Source: Rhipicephalus microplus (Eukaryota > Arthropoda > Arachnida > Ixodida > Ixodidae). From it: a stretch of 64,000 nucleotides of DNA. A program made the position numbers and the translations under genes. The notes under the pieces were generated by a model. The model was not told the DNA's origin. It made no database searches and saw nothing but the letters and a program-made list of their open reading frames with translations. Shown piece after piece: positions 31,406-43,457 of this stretch; position 1 is the stretch's first letter, and every line of letters begins with the position of its first letter. Where the stretch lies: NCBI RefSeq assembly GCF_043290135.1, contig NC_134707.1, positions 79,440,987-79,504,986 on the forward strand. Direction: 5' to 3'.

Positions 31406-31497
31406 TCCCCAGTGGCGCAATTAGTTAGCGCACGGTACTTTTACGACAGTTCTCGTCAGCTATGCCAAGGTTGTGAGTTCGAGACTCACCTGTGGAA
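31406..31497 (+). pseudogene. tRNA-like, class E2 (anticodon TTT by position)
   Basis: The loop is CTTTTA: U33 is kept and positions 34-36 are TTT (lysine by position). D-loop G18 is A, the intron ends GTCAGCT and the acceptor has a C4-U69 mismatch. The first T-run is TTTTAATTG. Others start at 31875, 50638, 51107, 55562 and 60950. Confidence 0.65.
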
Positions 31498-31639
31498 TGA
31501 AATTTTAATTGTTTTCATAATTAGTCATGAGGTTAAAAGTATACTCAATGCTGGCGACTGCCTCGCTCGAAAAAATTTGTTTACTAGAGTTGTGTGGAGA
31601 CAACAGTCCTAAAGGAAACACTCTTACGTGCGACCGTGT

Positions 31640-31731
31640 TCCCTAGTGGCGCAATTGGTTAGCGCACGGTACTTATACGACAGTTCTCGTGACCTATGCC
31701 GGGGTTGTGAGTTCGAGCCTCACCTGGGGAA
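31640..31731 (+). tRNA. tRNA-Ile(TAT), class C with TCCCTAG arm
   Basis: U5-G68 acceptor pair and intron ending GACCT; all other positions intact. The T-run is ACTTTTATT. Confidence 0.84.
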
Positions 31732-32108
31732 TGAAACTTTTATTAGTTTTCAATATTAGTCATGAGGTTAATTGTATACTCAATGCTGGCGACTGCCTGG
31801 CTCGAAAACATTTGTTTACTGGAGGTGTGTGTAGACAACAGTCCTAAAGGAAACACTCTTACGTGCAACCGTGTTCCCCAGTGGCGCAATTAGTTAGCGC
31901 ACGGTACTTTTACGACAGTTCTCGTCAGCTATGCCAAGGTTGTGAGTTCGAGACACACCTGTGGAATGAAATTTTAATTGTTTTCATAATTAGTCATGAG
32001 GTTAAATGTATACTCAATGCTGGCGACTGCCTCGCTCGAAAAAATTTGTTTACTAGAGTTGTGTGGAGACAACAGTCCTAAAGGAAACACTCTTACGTGC
32101 GACCGTGT

Positions 32109-32200
32109 TCCCTAGTGGCGCAATTGGTTAGCGCACGGTACTTATACGACAGTTCTCGTGACCTATGCCGGGGTTTTGAGGTCGAGCCTCACCTGGGGAA
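32109..32200 (+). pseudogene. tRNA-Ile(TAT)-like, class B (TCCCTAG, GTCGAGC T-loop)
   Basis: The 5' acceptor TCCCTAG pairs with CTGGGGA through U5-G68. The T-stem is TTGAG and T54 is G, so the T-arm is damaged; the intron ends GACCT. Others start at 34691, 51341, 55796 and 61184. Copy 50872 has the same 5' arm with a GTTTGA T-arm. Confidence 0.65.
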
Positions 32201-32813
32201 TGAAATTTTTATTAGTTTTCATATTTAGTCATGCGGTTAATTGTATACTCAATGCTGGCGACTGCCTGGCTCGAAAACATCTGTTTACTAGAGTTGTGTG
32301 GAGACAACAGTCCTAAAGGAAACACTCTTACGTGCGACCGTGTTCCCTAGTGGCGCAATTGGTTAGCGCACGGTACTTATACAACAGTTCTCGTGAGCTA
32401 TGCCGGGGTTGTGAGTTCGAGCCTCACCTATGGAATCAAATTTTTCTTAGATTTCATATTTAGTCATGAGGTTAATTGTATACTAAATGCTGACGACTGC
32501 CTGGCTCGAAAACATTTGTTTACTGGAGGTGTGTGTAGACAACAGTCCTAAAGGAAACACTCTTTCGTGCAACCATGTTCCCCAGTGGCGCAATTGGTTA
32601 GCGCACGGTACTTATACGACAGTTCTCGTGAGCTATGCCGGGGTTTTGAGTTCGAGCCTCACCTGGGGAATGAAATTTTTATTAGTTTTCATATTTAGTC
32701 ATGCGGTTAATTGTATACTCAATGCTGGTGACTGCCTGGCTCGAAAACATTTGTTTACTAGAGTTGTGTGGAGACAACAGTCCTAAAGGAAACACTCTTA
32801 CGTGCGACCGTGT

Positions 32814-32905
32814 TCCCCAGTGGCGCAATTGGTTAGCGCACGGTACTTATACGACAGTTCTCGTGAGCTATGCCGGGATTGTGAGTTCGAGCCTCACCTG
32901 GGGAA
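32814..32905 (+). tRNA. tRNA-Ile(TAT), class C
   Basis: Variable region GGATT in place of GGGTT; stems and loops intact. Confidence 0.9.
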
Positions 32906-34219
32906 TAAAATTTTTATTAGTTTTCATATTTAGTCATGAGGTTAATTGTATACTCAATGCTGGCGACGGCCTGGCTCGAAAACATTTGTTTACTGGAGTT
33001 GTGTGTAGACAACAGTCCTAAAGGAAAGACTCCTACGTGCGACCGTGTTCTCCAGTGGCGCAATTAGTTAGCACACGGTACTTATACGACAGTTCTCGTG
33101 AGCTATGCCGGGGTTGTGAGTTCGAGCCTCACCTATGGAATCAAATTTTTCTTAGATTTCATATTTAGTCATGAGGTTAATTGTATACTAAATGCTGACG
33201 ACTGCCTGGCTCGAAAACATTTGTTTACTGGAGGTGTGTGTAGACAACAGTCCTAAAGGAAACACTCTTACGTGCAACCTTGTTCCCCAGTGCCGCAATT
33301 GGTTAGTGCTGTATTTATAGGACAGTTCTCGTGAGCTATGCTGGGGTTGTGAGTTCGAGCCTCACCTGGGGACTGAAATGTTCATTAGTTTTCATATTTA
33401 GTCGTGAGGTTCGATGTGTACTGAATGCTGGCGACTGCCTGGCTCGAAAACGTTTGTTTATTGGAATTTTGCGCAGACAACAGTCCTAAAGGAAAGACTC
33501 CTACGTGTGACCGTGTTCCCCAGTGGCGCAATTGGTTAGCGCACGGTACCTTTACTAAAGTTCTCGTGAGCTATGCCGCAGTTGAGTTTGAGCCTCACCT
33601 GGGGAATGAAATTTTCATTAGTTTTCATATTTAACCTTGAGGTTAATTGTATACTCAATGCTGGCGACTGCCTGGCTCGGAAACATTTGTTTACTGGAGT
33701 TGTGTGGAGACAACAGTCGTAAAAGAAACCCTCTTACGTGCAACCGTGTTCCCCAGTGGCGCAATTGTTTAGCGCACGGTACTTATACGACAGTTCTCGT
33801 GAGCTATGCGCGGGTTGAGAGTTCGAGCCTCACCTGGGGAATGAAATTTTTATTAGTTTTTCTATTTAGTCTTGAGGTTAATTGTATACTCAATGCTGGC
33901 GACTGCCTGGCTCGAAAACATTTGTTTACTGGAGGTGTGTGTAGACAACAGTCCTAAAGGAAACACTCTTACGTGCAACTGCGTTCTCCAGTGGCGCAAT
34001 TGGTTAGTGCACGGTACTTATACGACAGTTCTCATGAGCTATCCCGGGGTTGTGAGTTCGAGCCTCCCCTGGGGAATGAAATTTTTATTAGTTTTCATAT
34101 TTAGTCATGAGGTTAATTGTATACGCAATGCTGGCGACTGCCTGGCTCGAAAACATTTGTTTACCGGAGGTTTGTGTAGACACCAGTCGTAAAGGAAACA
34201 CTCTAACGTGAAACCGTGT

Positions 34220-34311
34220 TCCCCAGTGGCGAAATTGGGTAGCGCACGGTACTTATACGACAGTTCTCGTGAGCTATGCCGGGGTTGTGAGTTCGAGCCT
34301 CACCTGGGGAA
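34220..34311 (+). tRNA. tRNA-Ile(TAT), class C
   Basis: GCGA D-arm change; T6 terminator. Confidence 0.77.
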
Positions 34312-35395
34312 TGAAATTTTTTATTAGTGTTCATATTTAGTCATGAGGTTAATTGTATACTCAATTCTGGCAACTGCCTGGCTCGAAAACATTTGCTTAC
34401 TGGAGGTGTGTGTAGACAACAGTCCTAAAGGAAAGACTCCTACGTGCGACCGTGTTCCCCAGTGGCGTAATTGGTTAGCGCACGGTACTTATACGACAGG
34501 TCTCGTGAGCTATGCGGGGGTTGAGAGTTCGAGCCTCACCTGGGGAATGAAATTTTTATTGGTTTTCCTATTTAGTCATGAGGTCAATTGTATACTCAAT
34601 GCTGGCGACTGCCTGGCTCGAAAACATTTGTTTACTGGAGGTGTGTGTAGACAACAGTCCTAAAGGAAACACTCTTACGTGCGACCGTGTTCCCTAGTGG
34701 CGCAATTGGTTAGCGCACGGTACTTATACGACAGTTCTCGTGACCTATGCCGGGGTTTTAAGGTCGAGCCTCACCTGGGGAATGAAATTTTTATTAGTTT
34801 TCATATTTAGTCATGCGGTTAATTGTATACTCAATGCTGGCGACTGCCTGGCTCGAAAACATCTGTTTACTAGAGTTGTGTGGAGACAACAGTCCTAAAG
34901 GAAACACTCTTACGTGCGACCGTGTTCCCTAGTGGCGCAATTGGTTAGCGCACGGTACTTATACAACAGTTCTCGTGAGCTATGCCGGGGTTGTGAGTTC
35001 GAGCCTCACCTATGGAATCAAATTTTTCTTAGATTTCATATTTAGTCATGAGGTTAATTGTATACTAAATGCTGACGACTGCCTGGCTCGAAAACATTTG
35101 TTTACTGGAGGTGTGTGTAGACAACAGTCCTAAAGGAAACACTCTTTCGTGCAACCATGTTCCCCAGTGGCGCAATTGGTTAGCGCACGGTACTTATACG
35201 ACAGTTCTCGTGAGCTATGCCGGGGTTTTGAGTTCGAGCCTCACCTGGGGAATGAAATTTTTATTAGTTTTCATATTTAGTCATGCGGTTAATTGTATAC
35301 TCAATGCTGGTGACTGCCTGGCTCGAAAACATTTGTTTACTAGAGTTGTGTGGAGACAACAGTCCTAAAGGAAACACTCTTACGTGCGACCGTGT

Positions 35396-35487
35396 TCCCC
35401 AGTGGCGCAATTGGTTAGCGCACGGTACTTATACGACAGTTCTCGTGAGCTATGCCGGGATTGTGAGTTCGAGCCTCACCTGGGGAA
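35396..35487 (+). tRNA. tRNA-Ile(TAT), class C
   Basis: Tandem-duplication partner of 32814, with GGATT. Confidence 0.9.
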
Positions 35488-36801
35488 TAAAATTTTTATT
35501 AGTTTTCATATTTAGTCATGAGGTTAATTGTATACTCAATGCTGGCGACGGCCTGGCTCGAAAACATTTGTTTACTGGAGTTGTGTGTAGACAACAGTCC
35601 TAAAGGAAAGACTCCTACGTGCGACCGTGTTCTCCAGTGGCGCAATTAGTTAGCACACGGTACTTATACGACAGTTCTCGTGAGCTATGCCGGGGTTGTG
35701 AGTTCGAGCCTCACCTATGGAATCAAATTTTTCTTAGATTTCATATTTAGTCATGAGGTTAATTGTATACTAAATGCTGACGACTGCCTGGCTCGAAAAC
35801 ATTTGTTTACTGGAGGTGTGTGTAGACAACAGTCCTAAAGGAAACACTCTTACGTGCAACCTTGTTCCCCAGTGCCGCAATTGGTTAGTGCTGTATTTAT
35901 AGGACAGTTCTCGTGAGCTATGCTGGGGTTGTGAGTTCGAGCCTCACCTGGGGACTGAAATGTTCATTAGTTTTCATATTTAGTCGTGAGGTTCGATGTG
36001 TACTGAATGCTGGCGACTGCCTGGCTCGAAAACGTTTGTTTATTGGAATTTTGCGCAGACAACAGTCCTAAAGGAAAGACTCCTACGTGTGACCGTGTTC
36101 CCCAGTGGCGCAATTGGTTAGCGCACGGTACCTTTACTAAAGTTCTCGTGAGCTATGCCGCAGTTGAGTTTGAGCCTCACCTGGGGAATGAAATTTTCAT
36201 TAGTTTTCATATTTAACCTTGAGGTTAATTGTATACTCAATGCTGGCGACTGCCTGGCTCGGAAACATTTGTTTACTGGAGTTGTGTGGAGACAACAGTC
36301 GTAAAAGAAACCCTCTTACGTGCAACCGTGTTCCCCAGTGGCGCAATTGTTTAGCGCACGGTACTTATACGACAGTTCTCGTGAGCTATGCGCGGGTTGA
36401 GAGTTCGAGCCTCACCTGGGGAATGAAATTTTTATTAGTTTTTCTATTTAGTCTTGAGGTTAATTGTATACTCAATGCTGGCGACTGCCTGGCTCGAAAA
36501 CATTTGTTTACTGGAGGTGTGTGTAGACAACAGTCCTAAAGGAAACACTCTTACGTGCAACTGCGTTCTCCAGTGGCGCAATTGGTTAGTGCACGGTACT
36601 TATACGACAGTTCTCATGAGCTATCCCGGGGTTGTGAGTTCGAGCCTCACCTGGGGAATGAAATTTTTATTAGTTTTCATATTTAGTCATGAGGTTAATT
36701 GTATACGCAATGCTGGCGACTGCCTGGCTCGAAAACATCTGTTTACCGGAGGTTTGTGTAGACACCAGTCGTAAAGGAAACACTCTAACGTGAAACCGTG
36801 T

Positions 36802-36893
36802 TCCCCAGTGGCGAAATTGGGTAGCGCACGGTACTTATACGACAGTTCTCGTGAGCTATGCCGGGGTTGTGAGTTCGAGCCTCACCTGGGGAA
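36802..36893 (+). tRNA. tRNA-Ile(TAT), class C
   Basis: GCGA D-arm change; partner of 34220. Confidence 0.77.
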
Positions 36894-38682
36894 TGAAATT
36901 TTTTATTAGTGTTCATATTTAGTCATGAGGTTAATTGTATACTCAATTCTGGCAACTGCCTGGCTCGAAAACATTTGCTTACTGGAGGTGTGTGTAGACA
37001 ACAGTCCTAAAGGAAAGACTCCTACGTGCGACCGTGTTCCCCAGTGGCGTAATTGGTTAGCGCACGGTACTTATACGACAGGTCTCGTGAGCTATGCGGG
37101 GGTTGAGAGTTCGAGCCTCACCTGGGGAATGAAATTTTTATTGGTTTTCCTATTTAGTCATGAGGTCAATTGTATACTCAATGCTGGCGACTGCCTGGCT
37201 CGAAAACATTTGTTTACTGGAGGTGTGTGTAGACAACAGTCCTAAAGGAAACACTCTTGCGTGCAACCGCGTTCCCCAGTGGCGCAATTGGTTAGCGCAC
37301 GGTAATTATACGACAGTTCTCGTGAGCTATGCCGGGGTTGTGAGTTCGACCCTCACCTGGGGAATGAAATGTTCATTAGTTTTCATATTTAACCTTGAGG
37401 TTAATTGTATACTCAATGCTGGCGAATGTCTGGCTCGGAAACATTTGTTTACTGGAGTTGTGTGGAGACAACAGTCGTAAAAGAAACCCTCTTACGTGCA
37501 ACCGTGTTCCCCAGTGGCGCAATTGGTTAGCGCACGGTACTTATACGACAGTTCTCGTGAGCTATGCGCGGGTTGAGAGTTCGAGCCTCACCTGGGGAAT
37601 GAAATTTTTATTAGTTTTTCTATTTAGTCATGAGGTTAATTGTATACTCAATGCTGGCGACTGCCTGGCTCGAAAACATTTGTTTACTGGAGGTGTGTGT
37701 AGACAACAGTCCTAAAGGAAACACTCTTACGGGCAACTGCGTTCCCCAGTGGCGCAATTGGTTAGTGCACGGTACTTATACAACAGTTCTCGTGAGCTAT
37801 CCCGGGGTTGTGAGTTCGAGCCTCACCTGGGGAATGAAATTTTTATTAGTTTTCATATTTAGTCATGAGGTTAATTGTATACTCAATGCTGGCAACTGCC
37901 TGGCTCGAAAACATTTGTTTACTGGAGGTGTGTGTAGACAACAGTCCTAAAGGAAACACTCTTACGTGAAACCGTGTTCCCCAGTGGCGCAATTGGTTAG
38001 CGCACGGTACTTATACGACAGTTCTCGTGAGCTATGCCGGGGTTGTGAGTTCGAGCCTCACCTTGGGAATGAAATTTTTATTAGTTTTCATTATTAGTCA
38101 TGAGGTTAATTGTATACTCAATGCTGGCGACTGCCTGGCTCGAAAACATTTGCTTACTGGAGGTGTGTGTAGACAACAGTCCTAAAGGAAAGACTCCTAC
38201 GTGCGACCGTGTTCCCCAGTGGCGTAATTGGTTAGCGCACGGTACTTATACGACAGTTCTCGTGAGCTATGCGGGGGTTGAGAGTTCGAGCCTCACCTGG
38301 AAAATGAAATTTTTATTGGTTTTCCTATTTAGTCATGAGGTCAATTGTATACTCAATGCTGGCGACTGCCTGGCTCGAAAACATTTGTTTACTGGAGGTG
38401 TGTGTAGACAACAGTCCTAAAGGAAACACTCTTACGTGCAATCGCGTTCCCCAGTGGCGCAATTGGTTAGCGCACGGTAATTATACGACAGTTCTCGTGA
38501 GCTATGCCGGCGTTGTGAGTTCGAGCCTCACCTGGGGAATGAAATGTTCATTAGTTTTCATATTTAGTCATGAGGTTAATTGTATACTCAATGCTGGCGA
38601 CTGCCTGGCTCGAAAACATCTGTTTACTAGAGTTGTGTGGAGACAACAGTCCTAAAGGAAACACTCTTACGTGCGACCGTGT

Positions 38683-38774
38683 TCCCCAGTGGCGCAATTG
38701 GTTAGTGCACGGTACTTATACGACAGTTCTCGTGAGCTATGCCGGGGTTGTGAGTTCGAGCCTCACCTGGGGAA
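38683..38774 (+). tRNA. tRNA-Ile(TAT), class C
   Basis: GTGC D-stem with G-U pair; partner of 26957. Confidence 0.86.
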
Positions 38775-39386
38775 TAAAATTTTTATTAGTTTTCATATTT
38801 AGTCATGAGGTTAATTGTATACTCAATGCTGGCGACTGCCTGGCTCGAAAACATTTGTTTACTGGAGTTGTGCGTAGACAACAGTCCTAAAGGAAAGACT
38901 CCTACGTGCGACCGTGTTCTCCAGTGGCGCAATTAGTTAGCACACGGTACTTATACGACAGTTCTCGTGAGCTATGCCGGGGTTGTGAGTTCGAGCCTTA
39001 CCTATGGAATCAAATTTTTCTTAGATTTCAAATTTAGTCATGAGGTTAATTGTATACTAAATGCTGACGACTGCCTGGCTCGAAAAAATTTGTTTACTGG
39101 AGGTGTGTGCAGACAACAGTCCTAAAGGAAACACTCTTACGTGCAACCATGTTCCCCAGTGGCGCAATTGGTTAGCGCACGGTACTTATACGACAGTTCT
39201 CGTGAGCTATGCCGGGGTTTTGAGTTCGAGCCTCACCTGGGGAATGAAATTTTTATTAGTTTTCATATTTAGTCATGCGGTAATTGTATACTCAATGCTG
39301 GTGACTGCCTGGCTCGAAAACATTTGTTTACTGGAGTTGTGTGTAGACAACAGTCTTAAACGAAAGACGCCTACGTGGAACCGTGT

Positions 39387-39478
39387 TCCTCAGTGGCGCA
39401 ATTGGTTAGCGCACGGTACTTATATGACAGTTCTCGTGAGCTATGCCGGGGTTGTGAGTTCGAGCCTCACCTGGGGAA
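39387..39478 (+). tRNA. tRNA-Ile(TAT), class C
   Basis: TCCTCAG acceptor and TGACAG intron; partner of 27661. Confidence 0.84.
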
Positions 39479-41259
39479 TGAAATTTTTATTAGTTTTCAT
39501 ATTTAGTCGTGAGGTTCATTGTATACTGAATGCTGGCGACTGCCTGGCTCGAAAAGGTTGGTTTACTGGAGTTTTGCGCAGACAACAGTCCTAAAGGAAA
39601 GACTCCTACATGTGACCGTGTTCCCCAGTGGCGCAATTGGTTAGCGCACGGTACCTTTACGAAAGTTCTCGTGAGCTATGCCGGAGTTGTGAGTTTGAGC
39701 CTCACCTGGGGAATGGAATTTTCATTAGTTTTCATATTTAACCTTGAGGTTAATTGTATATTTAATGCAGGCGACTGCCTGGCTCGAAAACATTTGTTTA
39801 CTGGAGGTGTGTGTAGACAACAGTCCTAAAGGAAACACTCTTACGTGCAACCGTGTTCCCCAGTGGCGCAATTGGTAAGCCCACGGTACTTATACGACAG
39901 TTCTCGTCAGCTATGCCGGGGTTGTGAGTTCGAGCCTCACCTGGGGAATGAAACTTTTATTAGTTTTCAATATTAGTCATGAGGTTAATTGTATACTCAA
40001 TGCTGGCGACTGCCTGGCTCGAAAACATTTGTTTACTGGAGGTGTGTGTAGACAACAGTCCTAAAGGAAACACTCTTACGTGCAACCGTGTTCCCCAGTG
40101 GCGCAATTGGTTAGCGCACGGTATTTTACGACAGTTCTCGTCAGCTATGCCAAGGTTGTGAGTTCGAGACTCACCTGTGGAATGAAATTTTTATTAGTTT
40201 TCATATTTAGTCATGAGGTTAAATGTATACTCAATGCTGGCGACTGCCTGGCTCGAAAAATTTTGTTTACTGGAGTTTTGCGCAGACAACAGTCCCAAAG
40301 GAAAGACTCCTACGTGCGACCGTGTTCCCCAGTGGCGCAATTGGTTAGCGCTGAATTTATAGGACAGTTCTCGTGAGCTATGCCGGGGTTGTGAGTTTGA
40401 ACCTCGCCTGGGGAGTGAAATTTTCATTAGTTTTCATATTTAGCCATGAGGTAATTGTATACTCAATGCTGGCGACTGCCTGGCCCGAAAACATTTGTTT
40501 ACTGGAGTTGTGTGTAGACAACAGTCCTAAAGAAAACACTTTTACGTGCAACCGTGTTCCCCAGTGGCGCAATTGGTTAGCGCTGTATTTATAGGACAGT
40601 TCTCGTGAGCTATGCTGGGGTTGTGAGTTCGAGCCTCACCTGGGGAATGAAATTTTCATTAGTTTTCATATTTAGTCATGAGGTTAATTGTATACTCAAT
40701 GCTGGCGACTGCCTGGCTCGAAAACATTTGTTTACTAGAGTTGTGTGGAGACAACAGTCCTAAAGGAAACACTCTTACGTGCGACCGTGTTCTCCAGTGG
40801 CGCAATTAGTTAGCACACGGTACTTATACGACAGTTCTCGTGAGCTATGCCGGGGTTGTGAGTTCGAGCCTCACCTATGGAATCAAACTTTTCTTAGATT
40901 TCATATTTAGTCATGAGGTTAATTGTATACTAAATGCTGACGACTGCCTGGCTCGAAAACATTTGTTTACTGGAGGTGTGTGTAGACAACAGTCCTAAAG
41001 GAAACACTCTTACGTGCAACCATGTTCCCCAGTGGCGCAATTGGTTAGCGCACGGTACTTACACGACAGTTCTCGTGAGCTATGCCGGGGTTGTGAGTTT
41101 GAGCCTCGCCTGGGGAGTGAAATTTTTATTAGTTTTCATATTTAGCCATGAGGTAATTGTATACTCAATGCTGGCGACTGCCTGGCCCGAAAACATTTGT
41201 TTACTGGAGTTGTGTGTAGACAACAGTCCTAAAGGAAACACTTTTACGTGCAACCGTGT

Positions 41260-41349
41260 TCCCCAGTGGCGCAATTGGTTAGCGCTGAATTTATAGGACA
41301 GTTCTCGTGAGCTATGCCGGGGTTGTGAGTTTGAGCCTCCCCTGGGGAG
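41260..41349 (+). pseudogene. Truncated tRNA-like pseudogene, class S2 (TGAATTTATAGG)
   Basis: Same 2-nt loss as class S, but reads TGAATTTATAGG and also carries the GTTTGA B-box change and CCTCCCCTGGGG. Other starts: 28600, 29533, 40326, 48066, 49000, 52983, 57201, 58370 and 63059. It is absent from the first 28 kb, so it arose or spread only in the right-hand part of the array. Confidence 0.82.
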
Positions 41350-41959
41350 TGAAATTTTCATTAGTTTTCATATTTAGCCATGAGGTAATTGTATACTCAA
41401 TGCCGGCGACTGCCTGGCCCGAAAACATTTGTTTACTGGAGTTGTGTGTAGACAACAGTCCTAAAGGAAACACTTTTACGTGCAACCTTGTTCCCCAGTG
41501 CCGCAATTGGTTAGCGCTGTGTTTATAGGACAGTTCTCGTGAGCTATGCCGGGGTTGTGAGTTCGAGCCTCACCTATGGAATCAAATTTTTCTTAGATTT
41601 CATATTCAGTCATGAGGTTAATTGTATACTAAATGCTGACGACTGCCTGGCTCGAAAACATTTGTTTACTGGAGGTGTGTGTAGACAACAGTCCTAAAGG
41701 AAACACTCTTACGTGCAACCATGTTCCCCAGTGGCGCAATTGGTTAGCGCACGGTACTTATACGACAGTTCTCGTGAGCTATGCCGGGGTTTTGAGTTCG
41801 AGCCTCACCTGGGGAATGAAATTTTTATTAGTTTTCATATTTAGTCATGCGGTTAATTGTATACTCAATGCTGGTGACTGCCTGGCTCGAAAACATTTGT
41901 TTACTAGAGTTGTGTGGAGACAACAGTCCTAAAGGAAACACTCTTACGTGCGACCGTGT

Positions 41960-42051
41960 TCCCCAGTGGCGCAATTGGTTAGCGCACGGTACTTATACGA
42001 CAGTTCTCGTGAGCTATGCCGGGATTGTGAGTTCGAGCCTCACCTGGGGAA
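41960..42051 (+). tRNA. tRNA-Ile(TAT), class C
   Basis: GGATT variable region; intact fold. Confidence 0.9.
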
Positions 42052-43365
42052 TAAAATTTTTATTAGTTTTCATATTTAGTCATGAGGTTAATTGTATACT
42101 CAATGCTGGCGACGGCCTGGCTCGAAAACATTTGTTTACTGGAGTTGTGTGTAGACAACAGTCCTAAAGGAAAGACTCCTACGTGCGACCGTGTTCTCCA
42201 GTGGCGCAATTAGTTAGCACACGGTACTTATACGACAGTTCTCGTGAGCTATGCCGGGGTTGTGAGTTCGAGCCTCACCTATGGAATCAAATTTTTCTTA
42301 GATTTCATATTTAGTCATGAGGTTAATTGTATACTAAATGCTGACGACTGCCTGGCTCGAAAACATTTGTTTACTGGAGGTGTGTGTAGACATCAGTCCT
42401 AAAGGAAACACTCTTACGTGCAACCTTGTTCCCCAGTGCCGCAATTGGTTAGTGCTGTATTTATAGGACAGTTCTCGTGAGCTATGCTGGGGTTGTGAGT
42501 TCGAGCCTCACCTGGGGACTGAAATGTTCATTAGTTTTCATATTTAGTCGTGAGGTTCGATGTGTACTGAATGCTGGCGACTGCCTGGCTCGAAAACGTT
42601 TGTTTATTGGAATTTTGCGCAGACAACAGTCCTAAAGGAAAGACTCCTACGTGTGACCGTGTTCCCCAGTGGCGCAATTGGTTAGCGCACGGTACCTTTA
42701 CTAAAGTTCTCGTGAGCTATGCCGGAGTTGAGTTTGAGCCTCACCTGGGGAATGAAATTTTCATTAGTTTTCATATTTAACCTTGAGGTTAATTGTATAC
42801 TCAATGCTGGCGACTGCCTGGCTCGGAAACATTTGTTTACTGGAGTTGTGTGGAGACAACAGTCGTAAAAGAAACCCTCTTACGTGCAACCGTGTTCCCC
42901 AGTGGCGCAATTGGTTAGCGCACGGTACTTATACGACAGTTCTCGTGAGCTATGCGCGGGTTGAGAGTTCGAGCCTCACCTGGGGAATGAAATTTTTATT
43001 AGTTTTTCTATTTAGTCTTGAGGTTAATTGTATACTCAATGCTGGCGACTGCCTGGCTCGAAAACATTTGTTTACTGGAGGTGTGTGTAGACAACAGTCC
43101 TAAAGGAAACACTCTTACGTGCAACTGCGTTCTCCAGTGGCGCAATTGGTTAGTGCACGGTACTTATACGACAGTTCTCATGAGCTATCCCGGGGTTGTG
43201 AGTTCGAGCCTCACCTGGGGAATGAAATTTTTATTAGTTTTCATATTTAGTCATGAGGTTAATTGTATACGCAATGCTGGCGACTGCCTGGCTCGAAAAC
43301 ATTTGTTTACCGGAGGTTTGTGTAGACACCAGTCGTAAAGGAAACACTCTAACGTGAAACCGTGT

Positions 43366-43457
43366 TCCCCAGTGGCGAAATTGGGTAGCGCACGGTACTT
43401 ATACGACAGTTCTCGTGAGCTATGCCGGGGTTGTGAGTTCGAGCCTCACCTGGGGAA
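43366..43457 (+). tRNA. tRNA-Ile(TAT), class C
   Basis: GCGA D-arm change; T6 terminator. Confidence 0.77.

Larger units (their letters stand above)
29821..32070 (+). repeat. Array block 9: single-copy-order link region
   Basis: Gene starts and class: 29998 L with TACCTAG, 30233 L, 30468 S, 30701 C, 30936 F with CTGAGGA, 31171 C with altered T-loop, 31406 E2, 31640 C with TCCCTAG, 31875 E2. The stretch resembles 50.29-51.34 kb (offsets 19,702 and then 19,232), apart from two copies missing there. Confidence 0.86.
32071..34653 (+). repeat. Array block 10a: first copy of a 2,582-bp tandem duplication
   Basis: Gene starts and class: 32109 B, 32344 L with TCCCTAG, 32579 F, 32814 C, 33049 L, 33284 S, 33517 K, 33750 R, 33985 P, 34220 C, 34456 H. 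It is followed directly by an almost identical copy. Edges are approximate. Confidence 0.88.
34654..37235 (+). repeat. Array block 10b: second copy of the 2,582-bp tandem duplication
   Basis: Gene starts and class: 34691 B, 34926 L with TCCCTAG, 35161 F, 35396 C, 35631 L, 35866 S, 36099 K, 36332 R, 36567 P, 36802 C, 37038 H. I noticed only a few differences from block 10a: GAGG/AAGG near 34761, CCTCCCC/CCTCACC near 36651 and ATTTG/ATCTG near 36739. Confidence 0.88.
37236..42549 (+). repeat. Array block 11: second copy of the 3.7-kb segment and flanks
   Basis: Gene starts and class: 37273 N, 37508 R, 37743 P, 37978 C with U68, 38213 H, 38448 N, 38683 C, 38918 L, 39153 F, 39387 C, 39622 K2, 39857 C, 40092 E, 40326 S2, 40558 S, 40791 L, 41026 T, 41260 S2, 41492 S with CTATGGA, 41725 F, 41960 C, 42195 L, 42430 S. 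Nearly all of it recurs 7,740 bp downstream. Confidence 0.88.

Noticed and set aside
41080..41361. Minus-strand ORFs of 64-93 residues
   Set aside because: They arise wherever the 234-bp class T/S2 units occur in tandem and read the complement of tRNA and spacer. No promoter or independent conservation is visible.
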